From the NCBI GenBank assembly GCA_949361645.1, contig OX442417.1:11903150-11967149 (forward strand): 64,000 nt of DNA. Direction: 5' to 3'. The DNA comes from Spongilla lacustris. Lineage: Eukaryota; Porifera; Demospongiae; Spongillida; Spongillidae. This document shows, one piece after another, positions 50,101-59,515 of this stretch. Every line of letters starts with the position of its first letter. Position 1 is the first letter of the stretch. The position numbers and the translations under genes were made by a program. Under the pieces are notes generated by a model. That model worked only from the letters and a program-made list of their open reading frames with translations. It searched no databases and was not told the origin of the DNA.

Positions 50101-51201
50101 TCTCCTAAACTGCTGACGGATTGGAGGGTTACTGCCAGTATCAACTGACTGCTTAACCATGTTACTACGCCCCAGTTCATCGTTCGATTCAGCAAAGACA
50201 TCTGCATATGCCATCAACACGTGATACAACATCTCCATTTCCTCCTTACTCAGATCAGCTGCACCATTTTGTACCATCTCCCACAATAATTTCGACTTAC
50301 TTTCAGAAACTTTTGGTATCTTCTTTTCTTGACTCATTGCATCTGTTACAGGTGCCAACACTGATTCGTCCTGCAACCTCGTGGCTCTGGCTATTCTTGT
50401 ACCCTTATGAACGACAGTCTCAGTTGGCAAAGGATTACACATCAGAACAGGGATACTACCTAAAGGCTCTCCTATTGAAGGTGTAACCACGGCTCCTGCA
50501 ACAATTATAGGGATATCAGGTCTGCTACCCTCCACTAACCACACCCCCTTGCATGTGGAAGATGTATACGCCATGGTTTGAATCTCACTATAGGCTGGTA
50601 TCTTGACAGTCTCTATGAGACTAACACTCACCTCATTAGCCAACATGTCACTACTATTGCTACTGTCAGCATGGTGCTGTAACTGGATGGAAACTCCTTC
50701 AAGCTGCAACACCATCTTGGATAGGTCGATGATGCCTTCATGTTTCTCTAGAAAGTCCAGCCCCAGGATAGATTCAACCTTGAGGGAATCAACGACTACA
50801 AGGTCAGCTGAAAATGCCTGATCTGCCAAATGGAATTCAAGAGTGGTAACTCCACACACAGGAACAGTGCTACCTTCTACACCAACAAGGTGCCTCCCTC
50901 TCCACGGTGACAGTACAAATGTGCTTGCACCTCCAAGTCTGTCCCAGACATCTTTTCTTACAAGACTTACTGCTGCACCTGTGTCTAGCATGAATTCTAC
51001 AGGTGAACCCTTAACAATAGCTACAATGAACTTCGACATAGCAGGATTAACAGCTAAACTATACAAACTATTTTTAACCTGGACCATTGTTTCCTTACCC
51101 TCATATGCTTGGTCCTTCGCATAGAGGGTATCTAGTTTTCCTGCTTCCGCTTCTGCCAGCCAGCCGCGCAGCCCCTGGCAAAGTGTCCTTCCTTGCCACA
51201 C
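47107..51201 (-). CDS. pol: Pol polyprotein (PR-RT-RH-IN) of Gypsy element
   Basis: A 1364-codon frame in the -1 frame relative to gag. It opens without ATG (first codon GTG at 51201), so expression is expected by ribosomal frameshifting in the overlap. Numbering from that codon, aspartic protease LDTGA is at 72-76. Reverse transcriptase spans about 360-560, with YIDD at 512-515. RNase H has D660, E702 and D727. The integrase zinc region spans about 895-935 (H895, H902, C929, C932). The integrase core acids are D964, D1024 and E1060. A GPF module lies near 1200. The tail is acidic and Pro/Gln-rich and ends RRYPQRIRHPPDRY. All catalytic residues are present and there are no stops. It makes cDNA in particles and inserts it in the nucleus. 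Confidence 0.97.
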   Translation of the reverse strand: MWQGRTLCQGLRGWLAEAEAGKLDTLYAKDQAYEGKETMVQVKNSLYSLAVNPAMSKFIVAIVKGSPVEFMLDTGAAVSLVRKDVWDRLGGASTFVLSPWRGRHLVGVEGSTVPVCGVTTLEFHLADQAFSADLVVVDSLKVESILGLDFLEKHEGIIDLSKMVLQLEGVSIQLQHHADSSNSSDMLANEVSVSLIETVKIPAYSEIQTMAYTSSTCKGVWLVEGSRPDIPIIVAGAVVTPSIGEPLGSIPVLMCNPLPTETVVHKGTRIARATRLQDESVLAPVTDAMSQEKKIPKVSESKSKLLWEMVQNGAADLSKEEMEMLYHVLMAYADVFAESNDELGRSNMVKQSVDTGSNPPIRQQFRRMPPFRREQARKLIEDMLKREIVQPSSSPWASPVVIATKKDGSLRFCVDYRKLNSITRKDAYPLPRIDDSLDALNGSKWFSTLDLICGYWQVEMDENDRQKTAFCTQDGLFEFKVMPFGLCNAPATFQRLMDLVLSGIQWKSCLVYIDDIVIVGKSFQQHLSNLELVLDRLRQAGLRLKTSKCHLFREEVTFLGHRISRQGISTDPTKVSAVQNWKTPNSVQDVRQFLGLVGYYRKYIPNFAAIARPLHQLTERGREFQWTQECIHAFDELKSRLLSAPILSFPDFEKPFILDTDACQYGIGAVLSQDHDGEEKVVAYGSRTLSKAERKYCVTRKELLAVVTFTKHFRPYLLGRRFTLRTDHSSLQWIYNMKEPEGQLARWLEQLQEYDFAVIHRRGCNHGNADALSRIGPDENETIISGGSSSKGVGVSAIQPQQFQTGTGDVKSMRQLQLEDENVGIVLRAVSCGSMVGLGELEGKSRELNILVQQWDQLVVKKGVLYRRYEDNQGSEHLQVIAPASIRQDILKQLHEGVLGGHLGEGKTLSRLKERFYWPGHAGDVGKWCRTCVKCATRKMPPRRGRAPLQGISSGYPMQIVAVDIVGPITPGEAKNPYILVASDYFTRWAEAYAIPNQEAITVATKLVDEFFCRFSIPQQLHSDQGRQFESDVMKEVCKLLQISKTHTTPYHPQSDGLVERLNRTLISMLATSAQDNPTQWELHLRKICMAYNTSIHPSTGFSPFFLMFGRQAKLPVDLVYGSTPTESQPQHEYARQLEKILQGAFQVARENMGTATERMKEVYNQRVHGKQYEPGDLVWLHTPVVPKGKPRKLHCPWTGPFRVVKRLSAVTYRILDLRRIAARRRKRMVVHFDRLKPCPSDIRLDFDDVEAKNPEAEGPTSANQSRHRHEYPGTTLQFFDSDDLEIAEQEIVQQPAPEEEQLGPEDQAEAEVATPQDEPLALEVHGHEDVQAEVATPQDEQPAADQPPPRRYPQRIRHPPDRY

Positions 51202-51977
51202 TTTAAGCAGATGATCGTATCCTTGGAGGCTGCTGGTTCTCGAGAGGAATTATACGCCTCGGGTCTCCTTCTACCTGCGCGTGCTTGTGCCGGCCGTTCG
51301 GACGTCTCTAGTTTCCCCATCCTTTCTGACAATGAGTGGATCATGGCCATTAAGGTTTCCCGTTCTCCGACCGGAACATCACTGACGACTGATATTTTGG
51401 AACCTTTGGTCTCTTGATGGAGATACGACTCCATTTCCATCGTGCACGAAACCGCGTCGTCCAGGGTCTTCGGTTGTCTCTGTCGGACAGCAAAAGCAAC
51501 CTTAGGATTATCCAACTCACTGAGATATCTCTCGAGAGACAACAAATCCTTAGCCTTTTCGTCAATTCCGGGAAACGCTTTGTCTGCGAGGATGCGCAAC
51601 TCATCTCCGAAATCACTCCAATGTTCGTCCGGTCGCCTTTTCCTGGTCTGAAATTCGACAACATACAGCTGACGCTTACTTTCTGGCTCAAAGCGCTTCT
51701 GTAAAGCGTCCTTCGCTGCTTGGAAGTTCTGTTTCACCTCTGGCACCAACCTCCTCCAAGCGGTTTGAGCCTTTCCAGTTAGCCGGACGGGTAGCCAGAG
51801 TAGTTTCGTCGGTTCGTCCCAGCCATTAACCAAAGCCACGGCCTCAAAGTGCTCAACCCAATCGGTCCAATTTCTGTCGCCAGAGTAGGTGTCGGGAGAA
51901 ACCAGCGGTCGGTTGGTTTTGGTCTGAACCAGAACCCTCGGGCTCGGAGTTCCCGTTCCGCCTTCTTGTTCGTTCAT
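51132..51977 (-). CDS. gag: Gag polyprotein of Gypsy element
   Basis: 281 codons from ATG to TAG. A retrotransposon Gag fold is expected over about residues 30-170: TYSGDRNWTDWVEHFEAVAL and WLPVRLTGKAQTAWRRL are typical of Ty3/Gypsy capsid. A CCHC zinc knuckle, CLKCGKEGHFARGC, lies at residues 257-270. The product forms the cytoplasmic particle and binds the RNA. The start codon overlaps the primer site, so the leader is extremely short. It overlaps pol by 70 bases in a different frame. The frame is intact. Confidence 0.95.
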   Translation of the reverse strand: MNEQEGGTGTPSPRVLVQTKTNRPLVSPDTYSGDRNWTDWVEHFEAVALVNGWDEPTKLLWLPVRLTGKAQTAWRRLVPEVKQNFQAAKDALQKRFEPESKRQLYVVEFQTRKRRPDEHWSDFGDELRILADKAFPGIDEKAKDLLSLERYLSELDNPKVAFAVRQRQPKTLDDAVSCTMEMESYLHQETKGSKISVVSDVPVGERETLMAMIHSLSERMGKLETSERPAQARAGRRRPEAYNSSREPAASKDTIICLKCGKEGHFARGCAAGWQKRKQEN

Positions 51978-51993
51978 CCTGCCGACTACGCCA
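51976..51993 (-). promoter_or_regulatory. Primer-binding site, tRNA-Ser(AGA)-type
   Basis: TGGCGTAGTCGGCAGGAT on the minus strand lies two bases after the 5' LTR. It is the exact complement of the animal tRNA-Ser(AGA) 3' end including CCA, as I remember that tRNA. The gag start codon (51977-51975) overlaps its last two bases. Confidence 0.8.
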
Positions 51994-51995
51994 AG

Positions 51996-52146
51996 TGTAA
52001 CGAGACACTGCAGCAGCCAAAAAGTGTTTAATTACCAAGAGAGACATGCATAAATACACAGATAAGGTCAAGGTACAGTCCAGCTGGAGCCAGCACAAAC
52101 ACGCATGCGTACATAAATACAAAAATATATTATGTCATTCGCTACA
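51996..52146 (-). repeat. 5' LTR of Gypsy element
   Basis: Read on the minus strand it runs from TGTAGCGAATG to CTCGTTACA. It matches the other LTR over all 151 bases that I compared. Confidence 0.95.
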
Positions 52147-52194
52147 GGTATCATAAACAAGACCATACCAGCTGCAAACATCTAACCTGCTACA

Positions 52195-52705
52195 CTCCTC
52201 ACTCACTGGCCACACCCATGAGCCCTCTTAGCAGCAGAGTACATTAACCCCACAACATCTCACCAACTGGCCACACCAATGAGCCCTCCTTGCGGCAGAG
52301 TACATTAACCTCAAGATTTCTCACCAACTGGCCACACTCATGAGCCCTCTTAACGGCAGAGTACATGTACATTAATCCCATGACTTCTCACCAACTGGCC
52401 ACACCCATGAGCCCTCTTAGTGACAGAGTACATTAACCCTACAACATCTCACTCATTGGCCACGCCCATGGTCCCTCTTAGTGGCAAGTACATTAACCCT
52501 CACTCATAGACCACACCCATTAACCCCACAACATCTCGCTCATTGACCACACCCATTAACCCCACAACATCTCACTCATTGACCACTCCCATTAACCCCA
52601 CAACATCTCACTCATTGACCACACCCATTAACCCCACAACATCTCACTCATTGACCACACCCATTAACCCCACTACGTCTCACTCATTGACCACACCCAT
52701 GGGTA
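52195..52705. repeat. Minisatellite, 65-bp then 37-bp units
   Basis: The first ~300 bp repeat a 60-65 bp unit (TCTCACCAACTGGCCACACC, CATGAGCCCTCTTAGC, AGAGTACATTAACCC). The last ~200 bp repeat a shorter unit (CATTAACCCCACAACATCTC plus ACTCATTGACCACACC). A two-unit relative lies at 55510-55650. Confidence 0.92.
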
Positions 52706-52815
52706 CTTTTAGCTTTAATAATATCTTTTAAAAAAATTATATTATATGCGAATGTGCAGCAGGTACATACGCGTATGTTCATGCGCGTAATTGATAAGCT
52801 ATTTCGATAGTAATA

Positions 52816-52932
52816 ATGCCGCTTTTGGATGTGGAAACAAGACGGCGAGTAGTGTTGTTACGCAAAGCTGGGTACCGCGTTAGAGACATAAAGGAAAGAT
52901 TGATGAAAGAGAGGATTGTAGTCATCAATCTG
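52816..52932 (+). pseudogene. Tc1/mariner-like HTH fragment
   Basis: The ATG frame begins MPLLDVETRRRVVLLRKAGY and continues RVRDIKERLMKERIVV. It looks like the N-terminal helix-turn-helix of a Tc1/mariner-type transposase (R.VV.LR.AGY.V..I..RL..E.I.V). Similarity fades after about 39 codons and no DD(E/D) domain follows. The fragment lies 109 bp upstream of a TA-flanked MITE, possibly of the same superfamily. Confidence 0.4.
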
Positions 52933-53040
52933 GGGACAATCGCGCATCCGTCGATTCTGATACTTGGAGTATTCCTGCAGTTGCATGAATCTCATTTAAG
53001 CCATTACCATTTGGGGACTGTAATTTAAGTGCGATTGGTG

Positions 53041-53206
53041 TAGGATTGGTGGTGCAAAAAGCAAGGAAACAAGGTACATGCATGTACCTCATGCAGTATG
53101 TTAAAGTGAGGTTTTGTAGGATCCTACAACTCACAGTCCTGAATTTGCAAATGAAGAAGATACATGCATGTACCTTGTTTCCTTGCTTTTTGCACCACCA
53201 ATCCTA
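53041..53206. mobile_element. TA-flanked palindromic MITE
   Basis: The inverted ends extend ~46 bp, starting TAGGATTGGTGGTGCAAAAA and including GCAAGGAAACAAGG and TACATGCATGTA. TA borders both ends. The core GGATCCTACAACTCACAG is shared with 25549-25763, so this is a family. No coding capacity. Confidence 0.9.
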
Positions 53207-54170
53207 CATATTTCTCGATAGAGAAGTTTTTGATTTACTTGTTCCCCTAATTTTTTATCTCTGCCAGGAGTGTGCAGTCAATATTATATATGGCTTAGTG
53301 TATTCGTTGCAATGCTTAGATTCCTCTTATTAGTATCTGTTAATCTGTTTTTAATTTTATTGATAGGCCTACCGTTGTTCTTCAGATATCTTAAACTCAG
53401 TGTTCTCTTTATTAACGAGCTGTTTTCTTTGGCTTGGTCACCTTTGCTGAATTAGAACTGCCTGCTGTAAACATGTTGCAGCTGCTTACAATTTTGCAGC
53501 CTGGCAACAGTAAATTAAGACATGTGTTTTTGCGTCATATTGCATACTGCTAGGCAACCGAGAATTTTCATCGATAATGAATTGCACCTGCTTCGGTCAT
53601 TTCACGGCCTTTCATCACCAGCTAACAACTGTCGGTCTTATTTGTATGAAAGGGCACGTTTGGAAATAAAATGCTACTTTTTAAAGCTAATCTCATCTTC
53701 ATACAACGTTCTGTCACGAGTTATACGTGATGAACGGAAGACGAAGGAGGAGAACAAAATTAAATGGCGGAATTTTGGTACTGACGTGTCACTCCACGTA
53801 AACGGCACTGTTTAGCCAAGCTCACGTTATATGTGCATATCTGTGATGGATTATATGTGAGTTGGCGAGTAAAGGCAACGCTTTGTTACTGTTTTAAAAC
53901 GCTCGATGGAAAACTATGCCCACAAAGCCAATCCTACATAGGACCCACTACTGTGGGTCCTGATACATGTATAGATTAAGATTTACAAATAGTAAAACGT
54001 TTAAATATAATGGTGGCCTCGTTTTGGGGGAGTAGGCGGGCATGTGCGTGGGATAGCTCTGCTTTGTGTTGAAATGTTGAAACATCACACATTTCAGAGG
54101 GAAAAAATTGCTATGCAGCTGAACCAAGTTGCTAATCAGCTTCAATCTTGTGTAGCAAAATTGCTATCCA
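53207..54170. other. No gene recognised
   Basis: The 97-codon frame at 53522-53815 has ordinary amino-acid composition (ends KTKEENKIKWRNFG) but no known motif and no clear splice context. I do not call it. Confidence 0.3.
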
Positions 54171-54725
54171 ATGGACCTTTTCATTTAAGGCCCTGGAATG
54201 TTTGCGCGTCAACGTGACGTCATAATTAGAAGTGACGTTACATGTACATCCGGAGTACATCCGCCGAATGCGTTTTTCAGTTCCTTGTTACAGTGGTAGC
54301 GTGTCACGAATACTTTTTTATTTGAGAAGAAGAGCACTATTGCGTCCTGGAATCTACCATCCTATCCATTTGCCTGCGTAGGTGTGAAAGTGCGCACTTT
54401 TAGAATGCCATGAAATGGCTCATTTAGTGATGCTCCGTGTATATCGTCTTGTGTTATTTCAGCCGAAGTACACTAATGCATTCACTAGACGCCATCCTTC
54501 AGAAACTTTGAACGAGAATGCGAAGCATGATCACAGCATGTACCTGGAGGGGTCCTCCATACTGCATTCATCGTTCTTACCTCATATTTGAAGCCAACTA
54601 AGCCAACACACGCGAGTATACACGCGAGAATACACCACACCGTGCGAAGAATGTACTCCGGACGTTGACGTCACGTGTAATCAACACTAATTGCATTCCT
54701 TGTGCCGTTAAATGAAAAGGTCCAT
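54171..54725. mobile_element. MITE with ATGGACCTTTTCATTTAA ends
   Basis: AATGGACCTTTTCATTTAA is mirrored by TTAAATGAAAAGGTCCATT at the right. CAACGTGACGTCA near the left is echoed by GACGTTGACGTCACG near the right. The outermost bases resemble those of the foldback MITE (AATGGACCCTTTGCAT). No coding capacity and no resolved duplication. Confidence 0.75.
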
Positions 54726-55207
54726 TTAATTATTCCGTGAATTATTGTGTATATAACAAAAAAAAAAACGAGAAAATATAATTGCTCTCCTCTTGTGACT
54801 CTGATGCCTCCTTTTCTCGATTGCATGGAACGTTGTAAACAAGTCATCCATTTTGATTTCTGGTAATAATTTTGTAGTTAGTTACGGAATGGCTTTTTAA
54901 AAACCAATCGATACCACATTGCCACAGATGCGTACATGTATGAACGGTACTTGATAATCGTGCTGTACCGTGCCATCATTGTGTGAACGTGGTATTAGTT
55001 GCCTCTATTTTAATTAGTACAATTGTACACAATGTACCAGAGCACATTGCATCATTGCACTTAAGCATGTCTTACATTGTCTATGTAAGACAAAGTCCTG
55101 AAGGCTGTTACGTTCCGTTACGGTCGCTAAAAGGCTTACATCTAAACACATGTCCAGGAACTGCAAATGGGCAGGCAGCTGTAAGTGTTCATTCGAAGAG
55201 TAGCTCG
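54726..55207. other. No gene recognised
   Basis: Short frames only and no repeat array. Confidence 0.35.
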
Positions 55208-55442
55208 TCAGAGTAAACAGGCACACCCTTCCGACCTCTAGAGTAATGGGTGCGCGAGGCGACACACCTGTATACATGTATGCTACTACCGCAATAGAAC
55301 GGTTCTGGAACCGTTCTATCGCGGTAGTGTTAATGCAGTGTAAGATGCTAGCTTGGCTATCCCCTTGTTTACAGTGGTATGTTAGCGGTGGTACGTTACG
55401 GGTTATTAAAACCACTGATGCGGTTATCGGAGAGTAAACAGG
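55208..55442. repeat. Direct repeat enclosing a strong hairpin
   Basis: GAGTAAACAGGCAC occurs at about 55211-55224 and again near 55432-55445. Between them, CTACTACCGCAATAGAACGG and its near-perfect inverse form a ~22-bp stem around 55275-55330. This could be a small insertion element, but its ends are not proven. Confidence 0.45.
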
Positions 55443-55509
55443 CACCTCCCCCCTGATACCTCATATGTTATTTCATAAGTCATGCTTACAGATAAAAATG
55501 ATGTTGAAT

Positions 55510-55655
55510 AGGCCCTCTTAGCCAGAGAGTTGATTAACCCCATGACTTCTCACCCATTGACCACACCCATGGGCCCTCATAGCCGGAGAGTTCATTAACC
55601 CCACAACATCTCATCCATTGACCACGCCTTCATCCCATGGGCACAAACAGGGCTC
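55510..55655. repeat. Two-unit relative of the 52.2-kb minisatellite
   Basis: TTAACCCCATGACTTCTCAC, CATTGACCACACCCATGGGC and CCTCATAGCCGGAGAGTTCA recur twice. They match the longer units at 52195-52500. Confidence 0.75.
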
Positions 55656-56640
55656 TTATAAGAGCTGGAAGAGTTCATTCAACTCATTCACCGCATGATT
55701 TGGAACTTTGAAAGATACATGTAGCATGTTTTTCTCCTTCAACTATGCCGATGATTGTCCCTAAATGAATTTTAAAGTTTTAAAGTAGAATTACATGTAT
55801 ATACATAGTAAAATTTGCAACTTTGTTTTGGCTGGTTTAGCTATAAGATTGGGGCATAAGATAAGCTTTCTAAATTTTTATGTATAAGCGAACCCGATCT
55901 AAAGCATGGATCTTCCTTGAAAATGAATACAATGAGTACTTTTCAATGTACATAATTCCCTCGCATACTTCGAGTGATAAAGAAGAACGGTACCAACATC
56001 TGTAGATTTAATGCTCCTTTGCAGCGGACTGTGGCTAATGATATCATACGCATGTGCCCTATGGTACGCTTGTGGTTTACCTGAAGTAATAACATTGCTG
56101 CCTGTACAAAACCTCGCCACTGTTGCCAACAGAAGACGCGATTGCAGAACAGACAAAAGGACAAGATGAAAGAGCTCTAAAACCCAAAAAAAAAACTAGC
56201 CTTTTTCATTTTTAAAAACTTGTCGTACACACAAGGGGCGTTTCTGTATAAGTTAGATAACCTAGCACGGGATTACAAACAGCTTTAGTTAATTCAACTA
56301 CAGGGGTGCAACGATATGATTGGACGTTTAGCGCGAGAGATTTCACCGCCTGTCTACTTTTACACCATAATGCGTAGCGCCAACTTTAATCTGACGCATA
56401 CTGTACATGTACATGTATCTGAGTATAGCTTATTATTGTCAATAGTATTATTGTCTTCAGAGAAATATTAGCTTTTGATGCATTTTATGTTGCAAAGGGA
56501 AACAATGAGTGAGTCTTATTTTCTGGATATTGAGTATTGAGTTTTACAAAAAGTCGTCTTCACGGAGATGGTGTAATGCCCTGTGCTTGTGAGGAGGGAA
56601 AGAACTTTAATGGAGGGCGGACTATACCAAAGTAAACCTT
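55656..56640. other. No gene recognised
   Basis: Upstream region of the kinase-fold gene. AT-rich, with no recognisable promoter motif or exon. Confidence 0.35.
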
Positions 56641-56723
56641 TTGCATAGCAAGTTTAAAGATGTCTCATGTTTAATTATTTACAGTACACATGCTATCGAT
56701 AATTACAGTGCCTGCATCATTAT

Positions 56724-57023
56724 ATGGAAAAGTATCAACTCAATTATACCAAAAATAAGGCATATTCATTTGTTAGAATTGGAGCACTGGACAATAAAAG
56801 TTTTAATCAAATTTTATCTCATTTTAAGCGTGCACAAGGTGCCACTAATTTCCATTATGTGCTTTATTTTCTGTATAATGAGCTGATACTTTTCCGTATA
56901 ATCGAGTGGGCACTGGATAAAAATATTGCTGAACATAGTTTAGTGCATGCATGTAACCACATGTATATTTGTTTTGGCAGTCACTTTGCTGAATATTTGA
57001 CCGTGCATGTAGTGTTTATTTGA
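56724..57023 (+). CDS. Possible 5' exon of the kinase-fold gene
   Basis: A 99-codon plus frame with natural composition (KNKAYSFVRIGALDNKSFNQ, LSHFKRAQGATNFHYVLYFL). It directly precedes the next coding block, which begins at a good acceptor, CTTTTTATGCAG (ending 57042). A possible donor, GCAT|GTAACC, lies near 56951. Codon and base use match the downstream gene. Domain unknown; joining to the downstream exon is inferred. Confidence 0.35.
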   Translation: MEKYQLNYTKNKAYSFVRIGALDNKSFNQILSHFKRAQGATNFHYVLYFLYNELILFRIIEWALDKNIAEHSLVHACNHMYICFGSHFAEYLTVHVVFI

Positions 57024-57042
57024 GTGATATCTTTTTATGCAG

Positions 57043-58886
57043 CAAGCCTCTGAAAGAGTAAACGAAAAAGCAAAAAGTAGAGCGATGTCTTTTGTATCTC
57101 CTTCTGCTTCTATTATGGCGCAAAATCCTCAATTTCTGGATAATATTAAAATTGTACCCATGCCAAAAGAAATTCCTATACCTGGTACTGGATCTCCTGA
57201 TCATAATGATTTGAGTAAGGATATAGCAGGCCAGATAAAACAATATAGTGGTGAGGGATCAAATAAAACCTATTATGAAAATCTGTTAATGATGAGAGTT
57301 GCTATGCATCTTGATGAAACTACAAAGAAGGATAACATCGTTTATTATTATCGTAATGTTAAAAAATGGCAGTGCAGAATTTTCGGTATTGTTTGCAACA
57401 ATGGATATATATTGATTCCACGCTGTGAAGTTGCTTTGTTCAAATCTATAAGATCTTGGATGTTTTGTTCACCTTCGATGAAACCGGATGTTGTGGTTTT
57501 TACCACCCTGTCACACGTTTATTCCAGAATCTATCAACATTTCAAAAAAATGCATTTCATCTTTTGAAGGTTGTAAGATCACAGGGTATTCCACTGCTAT
57601 ACATAGAAGAACAGTCTAGTACCATAATGCAAACAGCTCTCTGTTGTGCATTTAGAGTAGTGGAACATCATAGGCTATTGAGAAGCATAGGTATAGAAAC
57701 TGGGGAACTTTATGGTTTCGCTTTCCCAAGGCAGACAGAACCAAATGATACGAATACGAGCGATGCTACTATAATTAATATCCCTGATGATCAAGTTGAT
57801 GGTGATGATCAAGTTGATGGTGATGATCAAGTTACTGAGGAAACTACCAATGATGATGCAGATACCTCTATTGATTGTTTGGAAAATACCTCTCAACAGC
57901 CGTCAAAGAAAAAGAAAGCAACAAAAGCAACTGCACCAATTAAAATATCTGTCAAATGGGTAATACAACAACAAATGGTATTTCGTACCACATATGAAGT
58001 AGTAACATATGAAAATGTCTGGAGTGCTTTAATTGCTGCGGTTCAAAGTGCTAGGGAAATGCTCCTGCAGTTGACATCATCTCCAATGATAAATTCATCT
58101 TTCCTTTTCAAGCTTACCCAACAGGAGCTAGACCAGGTTATCGAGACAAACTTAAAATCAACTCCATCAAACAAACAACTACAATCCAAAAGTTTGGGTT
58201 GGTTGCAAACTGACAGTTTGGAAATACTTCAATTGCCTTCTGCACCATCATTTGTATTTCAATTGAAATCCAAATCACAATCAGACAAGAGCTGCATTTT
58301 AAAATACTTTGTCAATAAAATGGCTGAATATAAATTCCTTCAAGCTAATACAGTGCTTGGAACCTTGGATGATACTGACATACAACGTTTTTGTATGCCA
58401 TTAATATGTGTGAATGAATTCCACATTTTTGAGCAACTCTTACCACCATTAACTAATCTTGAAGCCAAATTTTGCATTCGATACCTTTGCATTGAAGTTC
58501 GCAAAGCTCTCCAAGTCATGCATTCCATGTATCGTGCACATCTTGATGTGCGACTTCCAAATATATGTTACAGAAGAAGAAGCACAGACGACTATATTCC
58601 TGTTTTAATAGACTATGAGCGGGTAGAGTTTGATAATGAATGTTCAGCTCATCTCTATTTATCAAGTGATCTTTATCCTCGTAATCTGAGGAACAAATAT
58701 ATTGACTATGTGCAATTGTTTGCAATGGCTTTAGGCACAGATCATTTGTTTATCACTTCCTATGTCGATGCAGCATCACAATTCAACTTCAATGCCACAA
58801 ACCTAAACGATAGCTTTAATGCATTCATTCTACTACTTCCTGTCGACACCAAAAGTATAACTGAAATATTCACAGAGAGACAATGA
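57043..58886 (+). pseudogene. Kinase-like-fold (crinkler-type?) protein gene, one frameshift
   Basis: Two overlapping plus frames belong together. The first (57037-57567) runs from an acceptor or ATG through KDIAGQIKQYSGEGSNKTYY and NGYILIPRCEV. The second runs to a TGA at 58884-58886. The switch near 57425-57455 fits a single-base deletion, an unseen intron or a sequencing error. The second part has an acidic DDQVDG repeat, a basic KKKKATKAT stretch, then a kinase-like domain. In the second frame (counted from 57456) these are a possible beta-strand Lys in ILKYF (~282), an Glu shortly after, HLDVRLPN at ~362 (catalytic-loop-like HxDxxxxN) and LIDYE at ~385 (in place of DFG). This pattern recalls the atypical kinase-like domains of crinkler-type proteins, frequent in some invertebrates. 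The N-terminal part is unassigned. Function unknown. Confidence 0.55.
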
Positions 58887-58889
58887 ACA

Positions 58890-59092
58890 CACATTTTTGT
58901 CTTTTATGTTTGAAATTATCACGTGAAGCAAGGCAATAATAACGATTCCGTTTCTCAACCTACCAAGCATCACTCTTACCTGTGTGGGGAACAGCCCTGG
59001 TGTGTTGGTCAAGTGTTGGGGGAATGCATAGGGTGACTCCACAATGGAGCAAATGGGCTTGTACTGCATGCCTTATTGACAGCTACAGGAAG
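58890..59092. other. Spacer, nothing recognised
   Basis: Short sequence between the kinase-fold gene and a minisatellite. Confidence 0.4.
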
Positions 59093-59370
59093 GGTATGGG
59101 GACCACAGTACACAGGGGTGTGGACGACAGTACGCAGGGGTGTGGACCATAGTACACAGGGGTGTGGACCACAGTACACAGGAGTGTGGACCACAGTACC
59201 CAGGGGTGTGGACCACTACACAGGAGTGTGGACCACAAGTACACAGGGGTGTGGACCATAGTACACAGGGGTGTGGACTATATAGTACACAGGGGTGTGG
59301 ACCATAGTACACAGGGGTTTGGACCACAGTACACAGGAGTGTGGACCACAGTACCCAGGGGTGTGGACCA
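59093..59370. repeat. 23-bp minisatellite
   Basis: About a dozen units of GTGTGGACCACAGTACACAG plus GGG, with ATAGTACACAGG and ACTACACAGG variants. Confidence 0.95.
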
Positions 59371-59515
59371 TGTGGAGTATAAACCAGATTAACTTTATGA
59401 TGTGCATTTATCCGTGTACCGTATATCTGTAATTATTCATAATAATCACTGCTCGCTGAGTGCATGCTAGCTAGCCCCAGTGGATCCATCGCCATCCTGT
59501 TCGTGGACTTCACAG

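Larger units (their letters stand above)
46917..52146 (-). mobile_element. Full-length Ty3/Gypsy LTR retrotransposon
   Basis: Two 151-bp LTRs (46917-47067 and 51996-52146) appear identical base for base and begin TGTA when read on the plus strand. The 5-bp duplication GGTAT lies at 46912-46916 and 52147-52151. The element is transcribed on the minus strand: 5' LTR, primer site, gag, pol, polypurine tract, 3' LTR. Both coding frames are open. Identical LTRs and intact frames indicate a very recent insertion that may still be active. No envelope-like frame is present. Confidence 0.97.

Noticed and set aside
48587..51704. Multiple plus-strand frames across the Gypsy element
   Set aside because: Antisense shadows of the intact gag and pol genes.
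46917..52146. Endogenous retrovirus with env
   Set aside because: No frame with envelope features exists between pol and the 3' LTR (only 39 bp).
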